Part shown: in pieces, positions 7,770 to 16,102 of the stretch
Layout: each line of letters begins with the position of its first letter
How positions within the stretch are numbered: position 1 is the stretch's first letter
DNA from: Flavobacteriaceae bacterium PS02293
Lineage (GTDB): Bacteria > Bacteroidota > Bacteroidia > Flavobacteriales > Weeksellaceae
Assembly: GCA_029960045.1 (NCBI GenBank)
Contig: JASCOV010000002.1
Span: forward strand, 248,001 to 312,000
Direction: 5' to 3'
Length of the DNA stretch: 64,000 nucleotides
Translations under genes and position numbers: made by a program
The notes under the pieces: generated by a model
What the model saw: only the letters and a program-made list of their open reading frames with translations
Databases searched by the model: none
Told to the model about the DNA's origin: nothing

Positions 7770-8537
7770 TTATTGTTTTGAAATCCATTCTGAAACATAG
7801 CCAGCCACTTCTTCCCAGCCTTTTTCTCCACAGATAAAATGGCTTCTGCCTTCGAAAATTTTCAAATCCACACGACTGTTTTTGTCTTTGTAAGAATTAG
7901 CAATTTTCGCAGTAAAGTCAGCCGGGAAAATAGCATCATTAGCACCTCCAATGAATAATAACGGATTGTGAGCTTTCTTAAAATCAATATTACCAATAGA
8001 TTTCAAAAGTGGGTCTCTCGCCAATCTTCTGCTTTCCGGAGTAGCCACTGTTGCGTACAATTTATCACTTTCTTCTCTGGAATAATTGTTGAAAAATGCA
8101 CGATGATACCAATCTTTTGTTCCAAGATACGGACTATTTCCTTTGAAGAAATTGAAAACCGGCCATACAATTTTTATGGTTGACAAAGGCGCCATTACAT
8201 TTTTTGGTGGAGCACCATCAATACTAACTCCAGCAACTGCTTTTCCCATTTCGATTAATTTTTGAACCAATAATCCTCCGAAGGAATGTCCGACAACGAT
8301 TGGTTTTTCAGGTAGTGTATCGATGAAGTTGACGAGCTTGTTCAGAGTTTGTTCGAAGCTTACAGTTCTTAGTTCGGAAGGGATATTTCTTTTGAGTTCT
8401 TCGGGATTTCCGTCGTGTCCGGGATTGGAAGGCGTGTGAACGGTGTAGCCTTTTGCTTCGAAATAAGTTTTCCAGTTTTTCCAGCTTGTATTGTTGACGA
8501 ATAAGCCGTGAATCAATACGATAGTTTTTGTTTGCAT
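7770..8537 (-). CDS. Alpha/beta hydrolase, 255 aa
   Basis: A cytoplasmic alpha/beta-hydrolase fold enzyme. The oxyanion-hole motif LIHGLFVNNTSW is at 8-19, the nucleophile elbow GHSFGG has Ser85, an acid residue is likely in GGANDAIFP near 200, and the catalytic His is in RSHFICG near 230. The lid region (SPYLGTKDWYHRAFFNNYS) is typical of the lysophospholipase/esterase-like branch common in Chryseobacterium. Substrate unknown. It stands alone, bordered on both sides by dispersed repeats. Confidence 0.85.
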   Translation of the reverse strand: MQTKTIVLIHGLFVNNTSWKNWKTYFEAKGYTVHTPSNPGHDGNPEELKRNIPSELRTVSFEQTLNKLVNFIDTLPEKPIVVGHSFGGLLVQKLIEMGKAVAGVSIDGAPPKNVMAPLSTIKIVWPVFNFFKGNSPYLGTKDWYHRAFFNNYSREESDKLYATVATPESRRLARDPLLKSIGNIDFKKAHNPLLFIGGANDAIFPADFTAKIANSYKDKNSRVDLKIFEGRSHFICGEKGWEEVAGYVSEWISKQ

Positions 8538-8674
8538 AATATTTATTTGTTTTAAATTTCTGAAACAAAGGTCTGACTATAAAATGGTTATAATTTTAAC
8601 TTGGGTTAAAATCGTATCGGTTTGAAAAATAAATGTTTAAGGTTTGTAAAGATTCGGATTTTAAAACATTCAAT

Positions 8675-8728
8675 TTGTCATTCCGTAGCAATCTCTACAG
8701 CTAAGTTTAGATTCCTACGGAATGACAA
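8675..8728. repeat. Hairpin repeat R2, copy 1
   Basis: A perfect 14-bp inverted repeat, TTGTCATTCCGTAG (8,675-8,688) and CTACGGAATGACAA (8,715-8,728). Same family as the hairpins at 14,653 and 23,828, with GTAG instead of GGAGG in the stem. The gap 8,538-8,923 contains only this hairpin and an R1 copy. Confidence 0.7.
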
Positions 8729-8765
8729 TATTGTATTTTGTACTGAATGGTCAAACTTTGCGAAG

Positions 8766-8885
8766 CTGCAGCCCGGCTTGAGTGGAGCTCTTTTTGTCAT
8801 TGCGATTGTAGAAAAGTTCAATTGATTGCTTCACGTCTTTCGCAATGACAAAAAAGCGGGAACGGAAGACGGATAAAGCTGCCAA
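8766..8885 (-). repeat. Dispersed repeat R1, copy 2
   Basis: Read on the minus strand: GGCAGCTTTATCCGTCTTCC, GTTCCCGC, a centre with its own hairpin (TTTTTGTCATTGCGA against CGCAATGACAAAAAA), then GAGCTCCACTCAAGCCGGGCTGCAGC. It belongs to the GAGCTC subfamily. Confidence 0.75.
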
Positions 8886-8923
8886 ACCTAACGAAGTGGT
8901 TCGACGTATTCAAATATTTAAAG

Positions 8924-9511
8924 TTATTTCCCCAAAATTCTCTTTCGAATTCGGCTCAAAGACGGACCTTGAATGCCAAGATAGGACGAAATGTGGTACA
9001 ACGGAACATTGTTGAAAATGTCCGGATGGTCTTTGATAAGGTCGAGATAACGTTCTTCCGGCGACTTCAAAAGAAAACCTTCAATCCTTGTCATCGTCAC
9101 ATTGAAAGCTTCCTGCGCCAGCAATCTCCCGAATTTCTCCCATTGATGGGATTTGCTGTAAAGGGAAACCAAATCTGTGTGGCGAATGAAAATAATGGAA
9201 GCGTCCGTCATCGCCTGAGTGTGGTAATCGCAGGCAATCTGATTGACAAAACTTTTGAAGGGCACGACAAATCCGTTGGCAGAATAGAGGAAAACGTTCT
9301 TTTCTTCGCCCGCTTTTTCATTGATGGTGTAAGAACGGAAAACGCCGTCCACAACGAAGCCCAAGTAAGTGCAGACGTTTCCTCGCAGGTTGTAGAATTC
9401 TCCTTTTTTGTAGTTTTTGTGCAGCCAAAGGTCAGATGATAGTTTGAAATCTTCCTCGGAAAGTCCGGCAAATTGATTCAATGCAAATGCGAGTTTGTCG
9501 ATTTCGGTCAT
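8924..9511 (-). CDS. Crp/Fnr-family transcription regulator
   Basis: A 195-aa protein with the cyclic-nucleotide-binding fold in residues 20-120 (LWLHKNYKKGEFYNLRGNVCTYLGFVVDGVFRSY) and a short C-terminal helix-turn-helix (LYHISSYLGIQGPSLSRIRKRI). This is the compact, HTH-truncated type frequent in Flavobacteriia, where such proteins often replace the full Crp winged helix. The canonical cAMP-binding Arg-Ala is not visible, so the ligand is uncertain or absent. It stands alone; targets are unknown. Confidence 0.85.
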   Translation of the reverse strand: MTEIDKLAFALNQFAGLSEEDFKLSSDLWLHKNYKKGEFYNLRGNVCTYLGFVVDGVFRSYTINEKAGEEKNVFLYSANGFVVPFKSFVNQIACDYHTQAMTDASIIFIRHTDLVSLYSKSHQWEKFGRLLAQEAFNVTMTRIEGFLLKSPEERYLDLIKDHPDIFNNVPLYHISSYLGIQGPSLSRIRKRILGK

Positions 9512-9611
9512 AGTTTTGGAGGTATTAGATTTTAGAAAAAAGATAAAGGACTTTTAATCAATGATTTAAAATTACAATTATTTTTTTTAAAAACAAATAA
9601 ACTACTTAAAA

Positions 9612-10340
9612 TCAATAACCTACATCAACCAAAAAAAGACCTTGTGCTGGCGCGGAAACGCCGGCGGAATTTCGGTATTTATCTTCAATGATTTTTCGCA
9701 AATCGTTTGGCTGTAATTTTCCAGTTCCTACTTCTACCATTGTTCCTACTATTGCTCGTACCATATTTCTCAAAAATCGGTCAGCAGAAATCGTAAATTT
9801 TAACTGATTTCCAACGTGTTCCCATTCTGCTTTGTAGATTTTGCAGATGTTGGTTTTGTTGTCGGTGTGGAGTTTGGCGAAACTTGTGAAATCGTCGTAT
9901 TCGAAAAGGATTTTGCAGGCCTCGTTCATCGCCTCGATATCCAACGGTTTTTGTCGCCAGGTTTGCCAGGAAGAATTGATAGTAAAAGGGTCTTTTTCTG
10001 ACGAAATATAATATTCATAGGTTCGGAAAGTCGCACTGAATCTGGCGTGCATATCGTCAGTGACTTCAAAAATCCGTTTGATAGAAATGTTTTCTGACAA
10101 AAAGGAATTGAGTTTGTAAACCAAATTTTCATCCAGCTTTTGCTCGGTTTCGAAGTGGGCGAACATTTTTTTTGCGTGGACGCCTGTGTCTGTTCTTCCT
10201 GCACCAGTTGTTTTTATTGTGTCTCTCAGAATGGTGGACAATGCTTTTTCCAATTCTTCCTGCACAGAAATCTGGTTGGGCTGTATCTGATAGCCAAAAA
10301 AAGAAGAACCGTCGTAGGCAAACTCTATAAAATATCTCAT
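9612..10340 (-). CDS. truA: tRNA pseudouridine synthase A
   Basis: TruA isomerises uridines 38-40 in the anticodon stem-loop of many tRNAs. The 242-aa protein has the family signature GAGRTDTGVHA with catalytic Asp51, an N-terminal RYFIEFAYDGSSFFGYQ strand, and a C-terminal RFLRNMVRAIVGTMVEVGTGK motif with the RNA-binding Arg residues. Length is normal. Start at the ATG at 10,340. It is divergent from the small membrane protein gene at 10,422. Confidence 0.95.
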   Translation of the reverse strand: MRYFIEFAYDGSSFFGYQIQPNQISVQEELEKALSTILRDTIKTTGAGRTDTGVHAKKMFAHFETEQKLDENLVYKLNSFLSENISIKRIFEVTDDMHARFSATFRTYEYYISSEKDPFTINSSWQTWRQKPLDIEAMNEACKILFEYDDFTSFAKLHTDNKTNICKIYKAEWEHVGNQLKFTISADRFLRNMVRAIVGTMVEVGTGKLQPNDLRKIIEDKYRNSAGVSAPAQGLFLVDVGY

Positions 10341-10351
10341 CTTGGGTGTAA

Positions 10352-10383
10352 ATTTCTTGATTTTTTTTTAATTATCAAGAAAT
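10352..10383. repeat. Inverted repeat between divergent genes
   Basis: ATTTCTTGAT (10,352-10,361) and ATCAAGAAAT (10,374-10,383) form a perfect 10-bp inverted repeat around a T-rich centre, in the short gap between truA and the divergent gene at 10,422. It could be a regulator site or a hairpin in the leader of either gene. Confidence 0.4.
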
Positions 10384-10421
10384 CTTAATTCGTAATTTCG
10401 TGATTCGAAAAATCCTTAAAA

Positions 10422-10724
10422 ATGAAACCACTTAAAACCAACAAACTTTCCAACCCTGCCGAATTCATCAAACTGATGGTTATCATTTTTGTGTTGGTCT
10501 CGGTTTTTCTTTTTAGTCAGGGATTTTCGGATACTCAGATTGTTGTTAATGTTGTGGTATTGCTGATTCTTTTCATTGTTTTGCAGTCGACATTTGTGAT
10601 TTTGTACAAAAAGGGAATTAAAAGTTTAGCTTTTTGGATTCTGATGATCCTATTATTAATGGGAATTTCGTTAGCTGTAGCAATCTGGTATTTTTCAAAA
10701 TATGGAGTTACTTTTCAGCTTTAA
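10422..10724 (+). CDS. Small membrane protein, 100 aa
   Basis: Three predicted membrane helices (about 16-33, 41-62, 70-92) with short loops and a basic N-terminus (KPLKTNKLSNPAEFIK). No family recognised. The phosphodiesterase gene starts 21 nt after its stop, so it probably leads a small operon with the phosphodiesterase and Smr-domain genes. Confidence 0.65.
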   Translation: MKPLKTNKLSNPAEFIKLMVIIFVLVSVFLFSQGFSDTQIVVNVVVLLILFIVLQSTFVILYKKGIKSLAFWILMILLLMGISLAVAIWYFSKYGVTFQL

Positions 10725-10744
10725 TCATTAATCTAAATTTCAAA

Positions 10745-11239
10745 ATGAAACGCATTCTCCTTTTATCAGACACCCATTCTTACATCGATGACCGGATTCT
10801 CGATTATGCAAAAGATGCTGATGAAGTTTGGCATTGCGGCGATTTTGGGAATATGAAAGTGATTGAAGAATTAGAAAAAATAAAACCAATTCGTGGCGTT
10901 TATGGGAACATCGATGAAGCGAAGATCAGAACAGTATTTCCAGAAGTTTTAAGCTTCAAATGTGAGGATGTTGACGTTTTGATGATTCATATTGGTGGTT
11001 ATCCAGAACGATATTCAGCTTTGGCAAAGGTGGAAATTGCTGAAAAAAAACCGAAATTATTTATTTCCGGTCATTCTCATATCCTAAAGGCAATGTATGA
11101 TAAAAAGAATAATTTGTTACATCTCAATCCCGGTGCTTGTGGGAAAGTCGGCTGGCACAAAGTGAGAACGATGATGCGTTTTACAATCTTTAAAGATGAG
11201 ATCAAAGATCTGGAAGTGATAGAATTAGGAAGTAAGTAG
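10745..11239 (+). CDS. YfcE-like metallophosphoesterase
   Basis: A 164-aa calcineurin-like phosphoesterase of the YfcE/MJ0936 group, cytoplasmic. Metal-binding motifs in order: SDTHSY (8-13), GDFGN (near 32), GNIDE (near 54), HIGG (near 82) and GHSHI (near 105). These bind two metal ions; relatives hydrolyse phosphodiesters such as bis-pNPP, with uncertain natural substrates. The start chosen (MKRILLLSDTH, 10,745) is the ATG directly before the first strand; a longer frame reaching 10,634 overlaps the upstream gene and is not needed. Confidence 0.88.
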   Translation: MKRILLLSDTHSYIDDRILDYAKDADEVWHCGDFGNMKVIEELEKIKPIRGVYGNIDEAKIRTVFPEVLSFKCEDVDVLMIHIGGYPERYSALAKVEIAEKKPKLFISGHSHILKAMYDKKNNLLHLNPGACGKVGWHKVRTMMRFTIFKDEIKDLEVIELGSK

Positions 11240-11313
11240 AGTTGGAGAGTTTTTGAGTGAGAGAATTTGAGATTGGAAAATCATTTATCAATCATCATTT
11301 ATCAATTATAAAT

Positions 11314-11808
11314 ATGAAAATAGGAGACAAAGTTTCAGTCATTGATGAAAATCTGCGTGGAAAGGTTTTGACAATTATTGCTAATCAGGTAAAAATTGAA
11401 GACGAACACGGTTTTACCTATAATTTTAGTAAAGATAAACTGACTATTCTGGATGCCAATTTATATGAAAATTCTCCAATCATCAAGAAAAATGAATCCT
11501 CCAAAATCATTTCAAAAAAACATAACAAAGCGCCTTTGAAATTAGATTTGCATTTCGAATTATTAGTCAAAAACCCATCTGATTATGATGCTTTTGAAAG
11601 ATTGATGATTCAAAAAGAAAAACTCTTAAAGACCATAGATTTCTGTAGAAAAAATCACATTAAGAATCTGGAAATCATCCACGGAATCGGCGATGGCGTT
11701 TTGCAGAAAATGGTCTATGATATTCTGGAAGGTCTGTCAAATGTAGAATACGATGAACACGGGTTTTTCTACCACGAATCGGGTAGAGTAGAAGTCAAAT
11801 TTTTATAA
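11314..11808 (+). CDS. Smr-domain protein
   Basis: A 164-aa protein with an N-terminal beta-barrel-like segment (IGDKVSVIDENLRGKVLTI) and a C-terminal Smr domain from about residue 75. Motifs are LDLHFE (the LDLH signature) and IIHGIGDGVLQKMVYDIL (the HGxGxG motif). Smr domains occur alone or at the end of MutS2 and bind or nick nucleic acids, including ribosome-associated mRNA cleavage in some bacteria. Lone Smr proteins with this N-terminal part are common in Bacteroidota. The start was set at 11,314; the longer frame upstream encodes intergenic repeat sequence. Confidence 0.85.
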   Translation: MKIGDKVSVIDENLRGKVLTIIANQVKIEDEHGFTYNFSKDKLTILDANLYENSPIIKKNESSKIISKKHNKAPLKLDLHFELLVKNPSDYDAFERLMIQKEKLLKTIDFCRKNHIKNLEIIHGIGDGVLQKMVYDILEGLSNVEYDEHGFFYHESGRVEVKFL

Positions 11809-11815
11809 ATAATTA

Positions 11816-12658
11816 ATGATGCTAAGAAAACATGTAAGCCTAATTTTAATTCTTGTCTTTGCATTTTCTTTTGCTCAGACAGAGTATAAAACAGAGAACA
11901 ATATTCCTTATTACCCAGAAAATATTTCCAAAAAAGATGCTTATATCAGTTCCCAATGCAAACTGAATTTCTATTATCCGACCAATGTCAAGAATTTTTC
12001 AACGGTCATTTGGTTTCACGGAGGCGGATTGACAGGCGGAAGCAATGAACTGCCGAAAGAATTATTAAATGAAAATATAGCAGTCGTAAGTGTAGAATAT
12101 CGATTAGCACCAGAAGTGAAAGCACCGGCTTACATAGAAGATGCAGCAGCAGCAACGGCTTGGGTTTTTGAGAATATTGAAAAATTTGGAGGAAATAAAA
12201 ATCTTATTTTTGAGTCTGGACATTCCGCTGGTGGTTATTTAGGAATGATGATAACATTGGATAAAAAGTACCTTCAGAAATATAAAATTGATGCCAATGA
12301 TATTGCAGGATTGATTCCTTTCAGCGGACAGGCCATCACGCATTTCCAAATCAGAAAAGAACAAGGAATTCCGGAATTACAACCGATAATAGACGAATAT
12401 GCACCTTTATTCCACGTCAGAAAAGATGCGCCACCAATTGTCTTGATCACGGGTGACAGAAATCTGGAATTGTTCGGACGATACGAAGAAAATGCTTATT
12501 TGGCAAGAATGTTGGAGCTTGTGAAGCATCCTTCGGTTAAACTATTCGAAGAAGATGGATTTGACCACGTAAGTATGGCAGAACCAGGATTTCCTTTGTT
12601 GTTGAAGGAAATCAGAGAGTTATCAAAGAAAATCAAAACACAGAAAAATATACAATAA
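11816..12658 (+). CDS. Secreted alpha/beta hydrolase (esterase/lipase HSL-like)
   Basis: A 280-aa enzyme with a signal peptide (to about residue 21, AFSFAQ), so it acts in the periplasm or is secreted. The oxyanion motif HGGG is at 68-71, the nucleophile in SGHSAGG has Ser137, and the His is in GFDHVS near 261; an Asp in ITGDRN (near 220) is a probable acid. This is the hormone-sensitive lipase/acetyl-esterase arrangement. Substrates may be short esters or acetylated sugars. Two ATGs in tandem open the gene. Its TAA overlaps the ATG of the next gene by one base. Confidence 0.85.
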   Translation: MMLRKHVSLILILVFAFSFAQTEYKTENNIPYYPENISKKDAYISSQCKLNFYYPTNVKNFSTVIWFHGGGLTGGSNELPKELLNENIAVVSVEYRLAPEVKAPAYIEDAAAATAWVFENIEKFGGNKNLIFESGHSAGGYLGMMITLDKKYLQKYKIDANDIAGLIPFSGQAITHFQIRKEQGIPELQPIIDEYAPLFHVRKDAPPIVLITGDRNLELFGRYEENAYLARMLELVKHPSVKLFEEDGFDHVSMAEPGFPLLLKEIRELSKKIKTQKNIQ

Positions 12659-13047
12659 TGTTTACACTAGCACAGATAGAAGCCGCACACTCCAATGTAG
12701 AAAGCGGAAAAGGTTTTCCAGAATTTGCAAAAGCTGTACAAGAAATGGGCGTTTCAACATTCGAAACTTATGTAGAAGATGGATCAACCACTTATTACGG
12801 GAAAGATGGGTCACAAGTCACTTCGGCGCAACAATACGCACCGTTGCTGATTTATGGAATCGTAAATTCTGAAAAATTTTTAACAGATCTGCGAAATCAC
12901 CAGCAGGGAAATACCGACTTTTTCCAATTCTGCAAAGATTGCGCAGACGGCGGAATATTCAAATGGATTGTAGATTTGGAAGCAAAAACCTGCACCTATT
13001 ATGATTCAGCAGGAACATTAATCTTTGAAGAAAAAATCCCGAGTTAA
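12658..13047 (+). CDS. DUF1398 family protein
   Basis: A 129-aa soluble protein matching DUF1398 (YbcV-like): MFTLAQIEAAHSNVESGKGFPEFAKAVQEMGV, then FETYVEDGSTTYYGKDG, and the C-terminal half with FQFCKDCADGGIFKWIVDLEAKTCTYYD. No enzymatic role is known for the family. It is coupled to the esterase by a TAATG overlap. Confidence 0.8.
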   Translation: MFTLAQIEAAHSNVESGKGFPEFAKAVQEMGVSTFETYVEDGSTTYYGKDGSQVTSAQQYAPLLIYGIVNSEKFLTDLRNHQQGNTDFFQFCKDCADGGIFKWIVDLEAKTCTYYDSAGTLIFEEKIPS

Positions 13048-13064
13048 CTTGGGATTTAAATTTT
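13036..13064 (+). terminator. Probable terminator after DUF1398 gene
   Basis: AATCCC and GGGATT (13,036-13,041; 13,052-13,057) around GAGTTAACTT form a stem with one G-U pair and run into TTTAAATTTTTT. It overlaps the last codons of the DUF1398 gene. Confidence 0.5.
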
Positions 13065-13101
13065 TTAAACGAATTTAAAGTCTTTTATATATTATTACTT
13101 T

Positions 13102-13650
13102 TTAATTCAAAGAAACATCCTCAGGCGCATTCGCCCAAAGTAAAAATTCGCCGCCAAGATTCTGCATAATATTTTTCCAAAGTCCTTGATCATTTGGCAA
13201 TGTATAATCCAGATTATAAACATCTACAATTGTCCACATTTTACGCTGCAATTCACCTTCAAGCTGAAGAGCTCCCCAGCCGGAGTATCCGGAAAAAACC
13301 TTGAGGTCAGCCATACTTATTTCTTGATTGATCATCGCAGAAACCACAGAGTCAATATCTTCTGTAACATAGAATTCATTATTGATCTCAATATATTCTG
13401 ATGTGATTTTTTCGCCTTTCAGGATGAAATAGATCTTGTCATTCTCCACAGGTCCGCCTTCATACAATTCCACAGGAAAACCAAGAATGTTCAAGAGTTT
13501 GGAGCTCATATTTTGATTCTTTTTATTCAGAATCAGACCAAATGCACCGTTTTCGTTGTGATCTATTATCAGAACGACCGAACGGGAAAATATATCACCC
13601 GAAATATCCGGCGTAGATATCAAAATTTTACCTTTGTAAGAGTAATTCAT
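13102..13650 (-). CDS. YqgE/AlgH family protein
   Basis: A 182-aa member of the YqgE/AlgH family. Typical features are the N-terminal KGKILISTPDISGDIFSRSVVLIIDHNENGAFGLILNK, then LYEGGPVENDKIYFI and VFSGYSGWGALQLEGEL. The family is widespread and its function is unresolved (AlgH was described as a regulator of alginate synthesis in Pseudomonas). Cytoplasmic. The gene is convergent with DUF1398 and stands alone. Confidence 0.9.
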   Translation of the reverse strand: MNYSYKGKILISTPDISGDIFSRSVVLIIDHNENGAFGLILNKKNQNMSSKLLNILGFPVELYEGGPVENDKIYFILKGEKITSEYIEINNEFYVTEDIDSVVSAMINQEISMADLKVFSGYSGWGALQLEGELQRKMWTIVDVYNLDYTLPNDQGLWKNIMQNLGGEFLLWANAPEDVSLN

Positions 13651-13732
13651 CTATCAAATCTATAAAAAAATATTTTTTTGAAAAAAGAATTATGCGAAAA
13701 TTAAGTTAAAATTATCTAGATTCAAATAAATT

Positions 13733-13824
13733 GGGCAGCTTAATCCGTCTTCCACTCCCAATCTTTTTGCCTTAGCTTTTCCAGCAGCAAAAAGGATTTC
13801 CGTTCAAGCCGGGCTGCAGCTTCG
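13733..13824 (+). repeat. Dispersed repeat R1, copy 3
   Basis: GGGCAGCTTAATCCGTCTTCC, CTCCCAATCTTTTTGCC, centre, GCAAAAAGGATTTCCGTTC, AAGCCGGGCTGCAGCTTCGCC. The inner arms AATCTTTTTGC and GCAAAAAGGATT pair. GGATTT subfamily, compact and near-minimal. The gap 13,651-13,975 holds only this and the R5 element that follows. Confidence 0.8.
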
Positions 13825-13870
13825 CCAAGTTGAAGATTTGTCTGCCAATTATCATTTTCTCATAATTTGA

Positions 13871-13953
13871 ATCTTTATCTTTGATGAGTTTTACGTCTTT
13901 GCGAACTTAAAACAGTTAGTATATAAAAAATCTTAGCGAACTTTGCGTTCAAA
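13871..13953 (+). repeat. Dispersed repeat R5, copy 1 ('CTTTGCG' type)
   Basis: ATCTTTATCTTTGATGAG, then CGTCTTTGCGAACTTAAAA and TTAGCGAACTTTGCGTTCAAA. The same phrases recur, in two degenerate units, at 49,500-49,684 next to another R1 copy. It contains no convincing reading frame. Confidence 0.6.
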
Positions 13954-13975
13954 TAATTTCCAGCACTCAAATCAA

Positions 13976-14629
13976 ATGAACAACTCAGAAAACCTCCACG
14001 ATAAAAGAAGAATCTACGAAAAATCCCAACTCATAGAATCTGAAATCAAACAAAACCCAATCGAACAATTCCGCGATTGGTTTCTGGATGCCGAAAATAA
14101 TCCCGAAGTCTCAGAATCCAACGCAATGGCCATATCGACTGTGGAAGAAGACGGCTGCCCAAGAACAAGAATGGTCTTGCTCAAATCCTACAATTGGGAA
14201 GGCTTCATCTTCTACACCAACTACGACAGTAGAAAAGGAAAATCAATCGAAAATAGGCATAAAGCTTGCCTACATTTCTTCTGGCCAAGTTTGGAAAGAC
14301 AAATCATCATCAAAGCCAATGTGGAAAGAGTTGCAGAGAATCTCAGCGATGGCTATTTCCACTCCAGACCAAAGGGAAGCCAATTAGGCGCCACAGTTTC
14401 ACCTCAAAGTCAAGAAATTCCCAACCGAGATTTCCTCGAAAATAAATTAAAAGACCTCGAAAAAGAATTCGAAAACAAAGAAGTTCCAAGACCGGAAAAC
14501 TGGGGCGGCTACATCGCAAAACCCTACGAAATCGAATTCTGGCAAGGTCGTCCAAACCGTCTCCACGACAGAATTATCTACACTTTGGAAGATAACATCG
14601 ATTGGAAAATCTCACGATTGGCGCCTTGA
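13976..14629 (+). CDS. pdxH: Pyridoxamine 5'-phosphate oxidase
   Basis: PdxH oxidises pyridoxine or pyridoxamine phosphate to pyridoxal phosphate with FMN. The 217-aa protein has the family landmarks in order: NAMAISTVEEDGCPRTRMVLLK (FMN/substrate strand), FYTNYDSRKGKSIENR, WPSLERQIIIKANVERV, SRPKGSQLGA, and the C-terminal FWQGRPNRLHDRIIY...WKISRLAP signature. The start MNNSENLHDKRRIYEKSQL gives the normal length; a frame reaching 13,943 is longer by residues made of R5 sequence. The product supplies PLP for HisC and the two PLP-type proteins encoded nearby. Confidence 0.95.
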   Translation: MNNSENLHDKRRIYEKSQLIESEIKQNPIEQFRDWFLDAENNPEVSESNAMAISTVEEDGCPRTRMVLLKSYNWEGFIFYTNYDSRKGKSIENRHKACLHFFWPSLERQIIIKANVERVAENLSDGYFHSRPKGSQLGATVSPQSQEIPNRDFLENKLKDLEKEFENKEVPRPENWGGYIAKPYEIEFWQGRPNRLHDRIIYTLEDNIDWKISRLAP

Positions 14630-14652
14630 TTTTAATAAAGTAAAATGCTTTT

Positions 14653-14701
14653 TTGTCATTCCGGAGGAATCTAAACTGTCTAGATTCCTCCGGAATGACA
14701 A
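14653..14701. repeat. Hairpin repeat R2, copy 2, probable bidirectional terminator
   Basis: A perfect 21-bp inverted repeat: left arm 14,653-14,673 (TTGTCATTCCGGAGGAATCT...), right arm 14,681-14,701, seven-base loop. It sits between the convergent pdxH and hisIE genes and is long enough to terminate both. Confidence 0.8.
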
Positions 14702-14765
14702 ATTTTATGTTTTATTTGATGATTTTCTACTTTTATTTGATGATTTATAAAAAAAATCGGACAAA

Positions 14766-15353
14766 CTATTTACTTCTCGATTTCAAAATTTCCTCAACAT
14801 CTTCTAATGTAAAACCTTTAGCCTTCAGCAAAATCAAATAATGATACATCAAATCTGCTGATTCATTCAAGAACAATTCATTGTTGTCATCCTTCGCTTC
14901 AATCACGAGTTCCACAGCTTCTTCGCCCACTTTTTGAGCCACTTTGTTGATACCTTTTTTGTAAAGTTCATTGGTGTAAGAACTTTCATTATCATTATCA
15001 ATTTTATCAGAAATTGTTTGCTGCAATTCGTACAAAAATCCTTTGTCAGTTTCTTCTGCAAAACAAGTCGTCGTTCCTTTGTGACAAGTCGGTCCGAAAG
15101 GTTTTGCCTTAATTAAAATCGTATCGTTATCACAATCCAATTTCCAATCAATCAATTCAAGAAAGTTGCCGGAAGTTTCACCTTTTGTCCAAAGTCTGTT
15201 CTTTGAACGGGAGAAAAAAAAGACTTTCTTTTCCTGCAAAGTTTTATCGAAAGCTTCCTGATTCATATAACCCAACATCAAAACTTTCAGATTTAGATAA
15301 TCCTGAATAATGACGGGAACTAGGCCTGTATTGTTGTCAAATTTTATAGTCAT
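14766..15353 (-). CDS. hisIE: Phosphoribosyl-AMP cyclohydrolase / phosphoribosyl-ATP pyrophosphatase
   Basis: A 195-aa fusion that catalyses the second and third steps of histidine synthesis. The HisI part (1-105) has [16 protein letters not shown] and the metal-binding CDNDT and [10 protein letters not shown] cysteines. The HisE part (110-195) has [15 protein letters not shown] and [13 protein letters not shown]. It is the last gene of the his operon, overlapping hisF by four bases (ATGA), and is followed by the R2 hairpin terminator. Confidence 0.95.
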   Translation of the reverse strand: MTIKFDNNTGLVPVIIQDYLNLKVLMLGYMNQEAFDKTLQEKKVFFFSRSKNRLWTKGETSGNFLELIDWKLDCDNDTILIKAKPFGPTCHKGTTTCFAEETDKGFLYELQQTISDKIDNDNESSYTNELYKKGINKVAQKVGEEAVELVIEAKDDNNELFLNESADLMYHYLILLKAKGFTLEDVEEILKSRSK

Positions 15354-16102
15354 CGTATGGGTAGATTTTTAGATTTTAAATAATTTTTAAGTTCCGGAAT
15401 TCCGATTTCATTAAAGTGAAAAATACTCGCCGCCAAAGCTCCGGTTGCTTTCGTTTCCGTGAAAACGTCTTCAAAATGTTGCATCTTTCCTGCGCCTCCC
15501 GAAGCGATTACAGGAATATTAATTAATTCTGAAAGTGTTTTGGTAATGTCAATCGCAAATCCAGCTTTGGTGCCGTCTGTATTCATCGAGGTTAATAAAA
15601 TTTCGCCTGCTCCAAGATTTTCAACTTCTTTTGCCCAACTAAATAATTCTTTTTCAGTCTCGATTTTCCCGCCATTGCTGAAAACTTTGTGTTGATTTTC
15701 TACAAATTTGGTGTCAATCGCCAAAACCATACATTGTGAACCAAACCGTTTAGCAACTTCGGTTATCAAGTTTGGATTAGACAATGCCGCAGAATTAATT
15801 GTAATCTTATCAGCACCATTTTTCAGAAGCTCTTCCACATTTTCTAAAGCATTGATTCCACCACCAACGGTAAACGGAATATTGATGTTTTTCGCAATTT
15901 CTTTGACTAATGGAATTAAGGTTTTCCTACGCTCATCGGTTGCAGAAATATCTAAAAAAACCAATTCATCTGCGCCTTGCTCGGAATATTTGATAGCCAT
16001 TTCGACTGGATTTCCAACTTCTTTTAAATCTAAGAAATTGATACCTTTTACAGTTTCTCCGTTCTTGATATCAAGACACGGGATGATTCTTTTTGCTAGC
16101 AT
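15350..16102 (-). CDS. hisF: Imidazole glycerol phosphate synthase, cyclase subunit
   Basis: HisF takes ammonia from HisH and, with PRFAR, makes imidazole glycerol phosphate and AICAR. The 250-aa (beta/alpha)8 barrel starts [19 protein letters not shown] with catalytic Asp near 11, followed by [26 protein letters not shown] (second catalytic Asp near 130), [14 protein letters not shown] and VIASGGAG. Its ATG overlaps the hisA stop by one base, and its end overlaps hisIE by four. Confidence 0.97.
   Translation of the reverse strand: MLAKRIIPCLDIKNGETVKGINFLDLKEVGNPVEMAIKYSEQGADELVFLDISATDERRKTLIPLVKEIAKNINIPFTVGGGINALENVEELLKNGADKITINSAALSNPNLITEVAKRFGSQCMVLAIDTKFVENQHKVFSNGGKIETEKELFSWAKEVENLGAGEILLTSMNTDGTKAGFAIDITKTLSELINIPVIASGGAGKMQHFEDVFTETKATGALAASIFHFNEIGIPELKNYLKSKNLPIR

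Noticed and set aside
8622-8825. A plus-strand 67-aa frame
   Set aside because: It runs through the R2 hairpin and R1 repeat and has repeat-derived composition.
8969-9439. A 156-aa frame antisense to the Crp-family gene
   Set aside because: The minus strand encodes a convincing Crp-like protein with a complete fold; the antisense frame has no motifs.
10634-10744. Longer start for the phosphodiesterase gene
   Set aside because: The extension overlaps the upstream membrane protein gene; the ATG at 10,745 begins the family's first strand.
13651-13975. tRNA or other RNA gene in this gap
   Set aside because: The gap is explained by R1 and R5 repeats; no cloverleaf or T-loop sequence is visible. 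The same holds for the other large gaps.
14653-14841. A plus-strand 62-aa frame
   Set aside because: It is built from the R2 hairpin and the antisense of hisIE.
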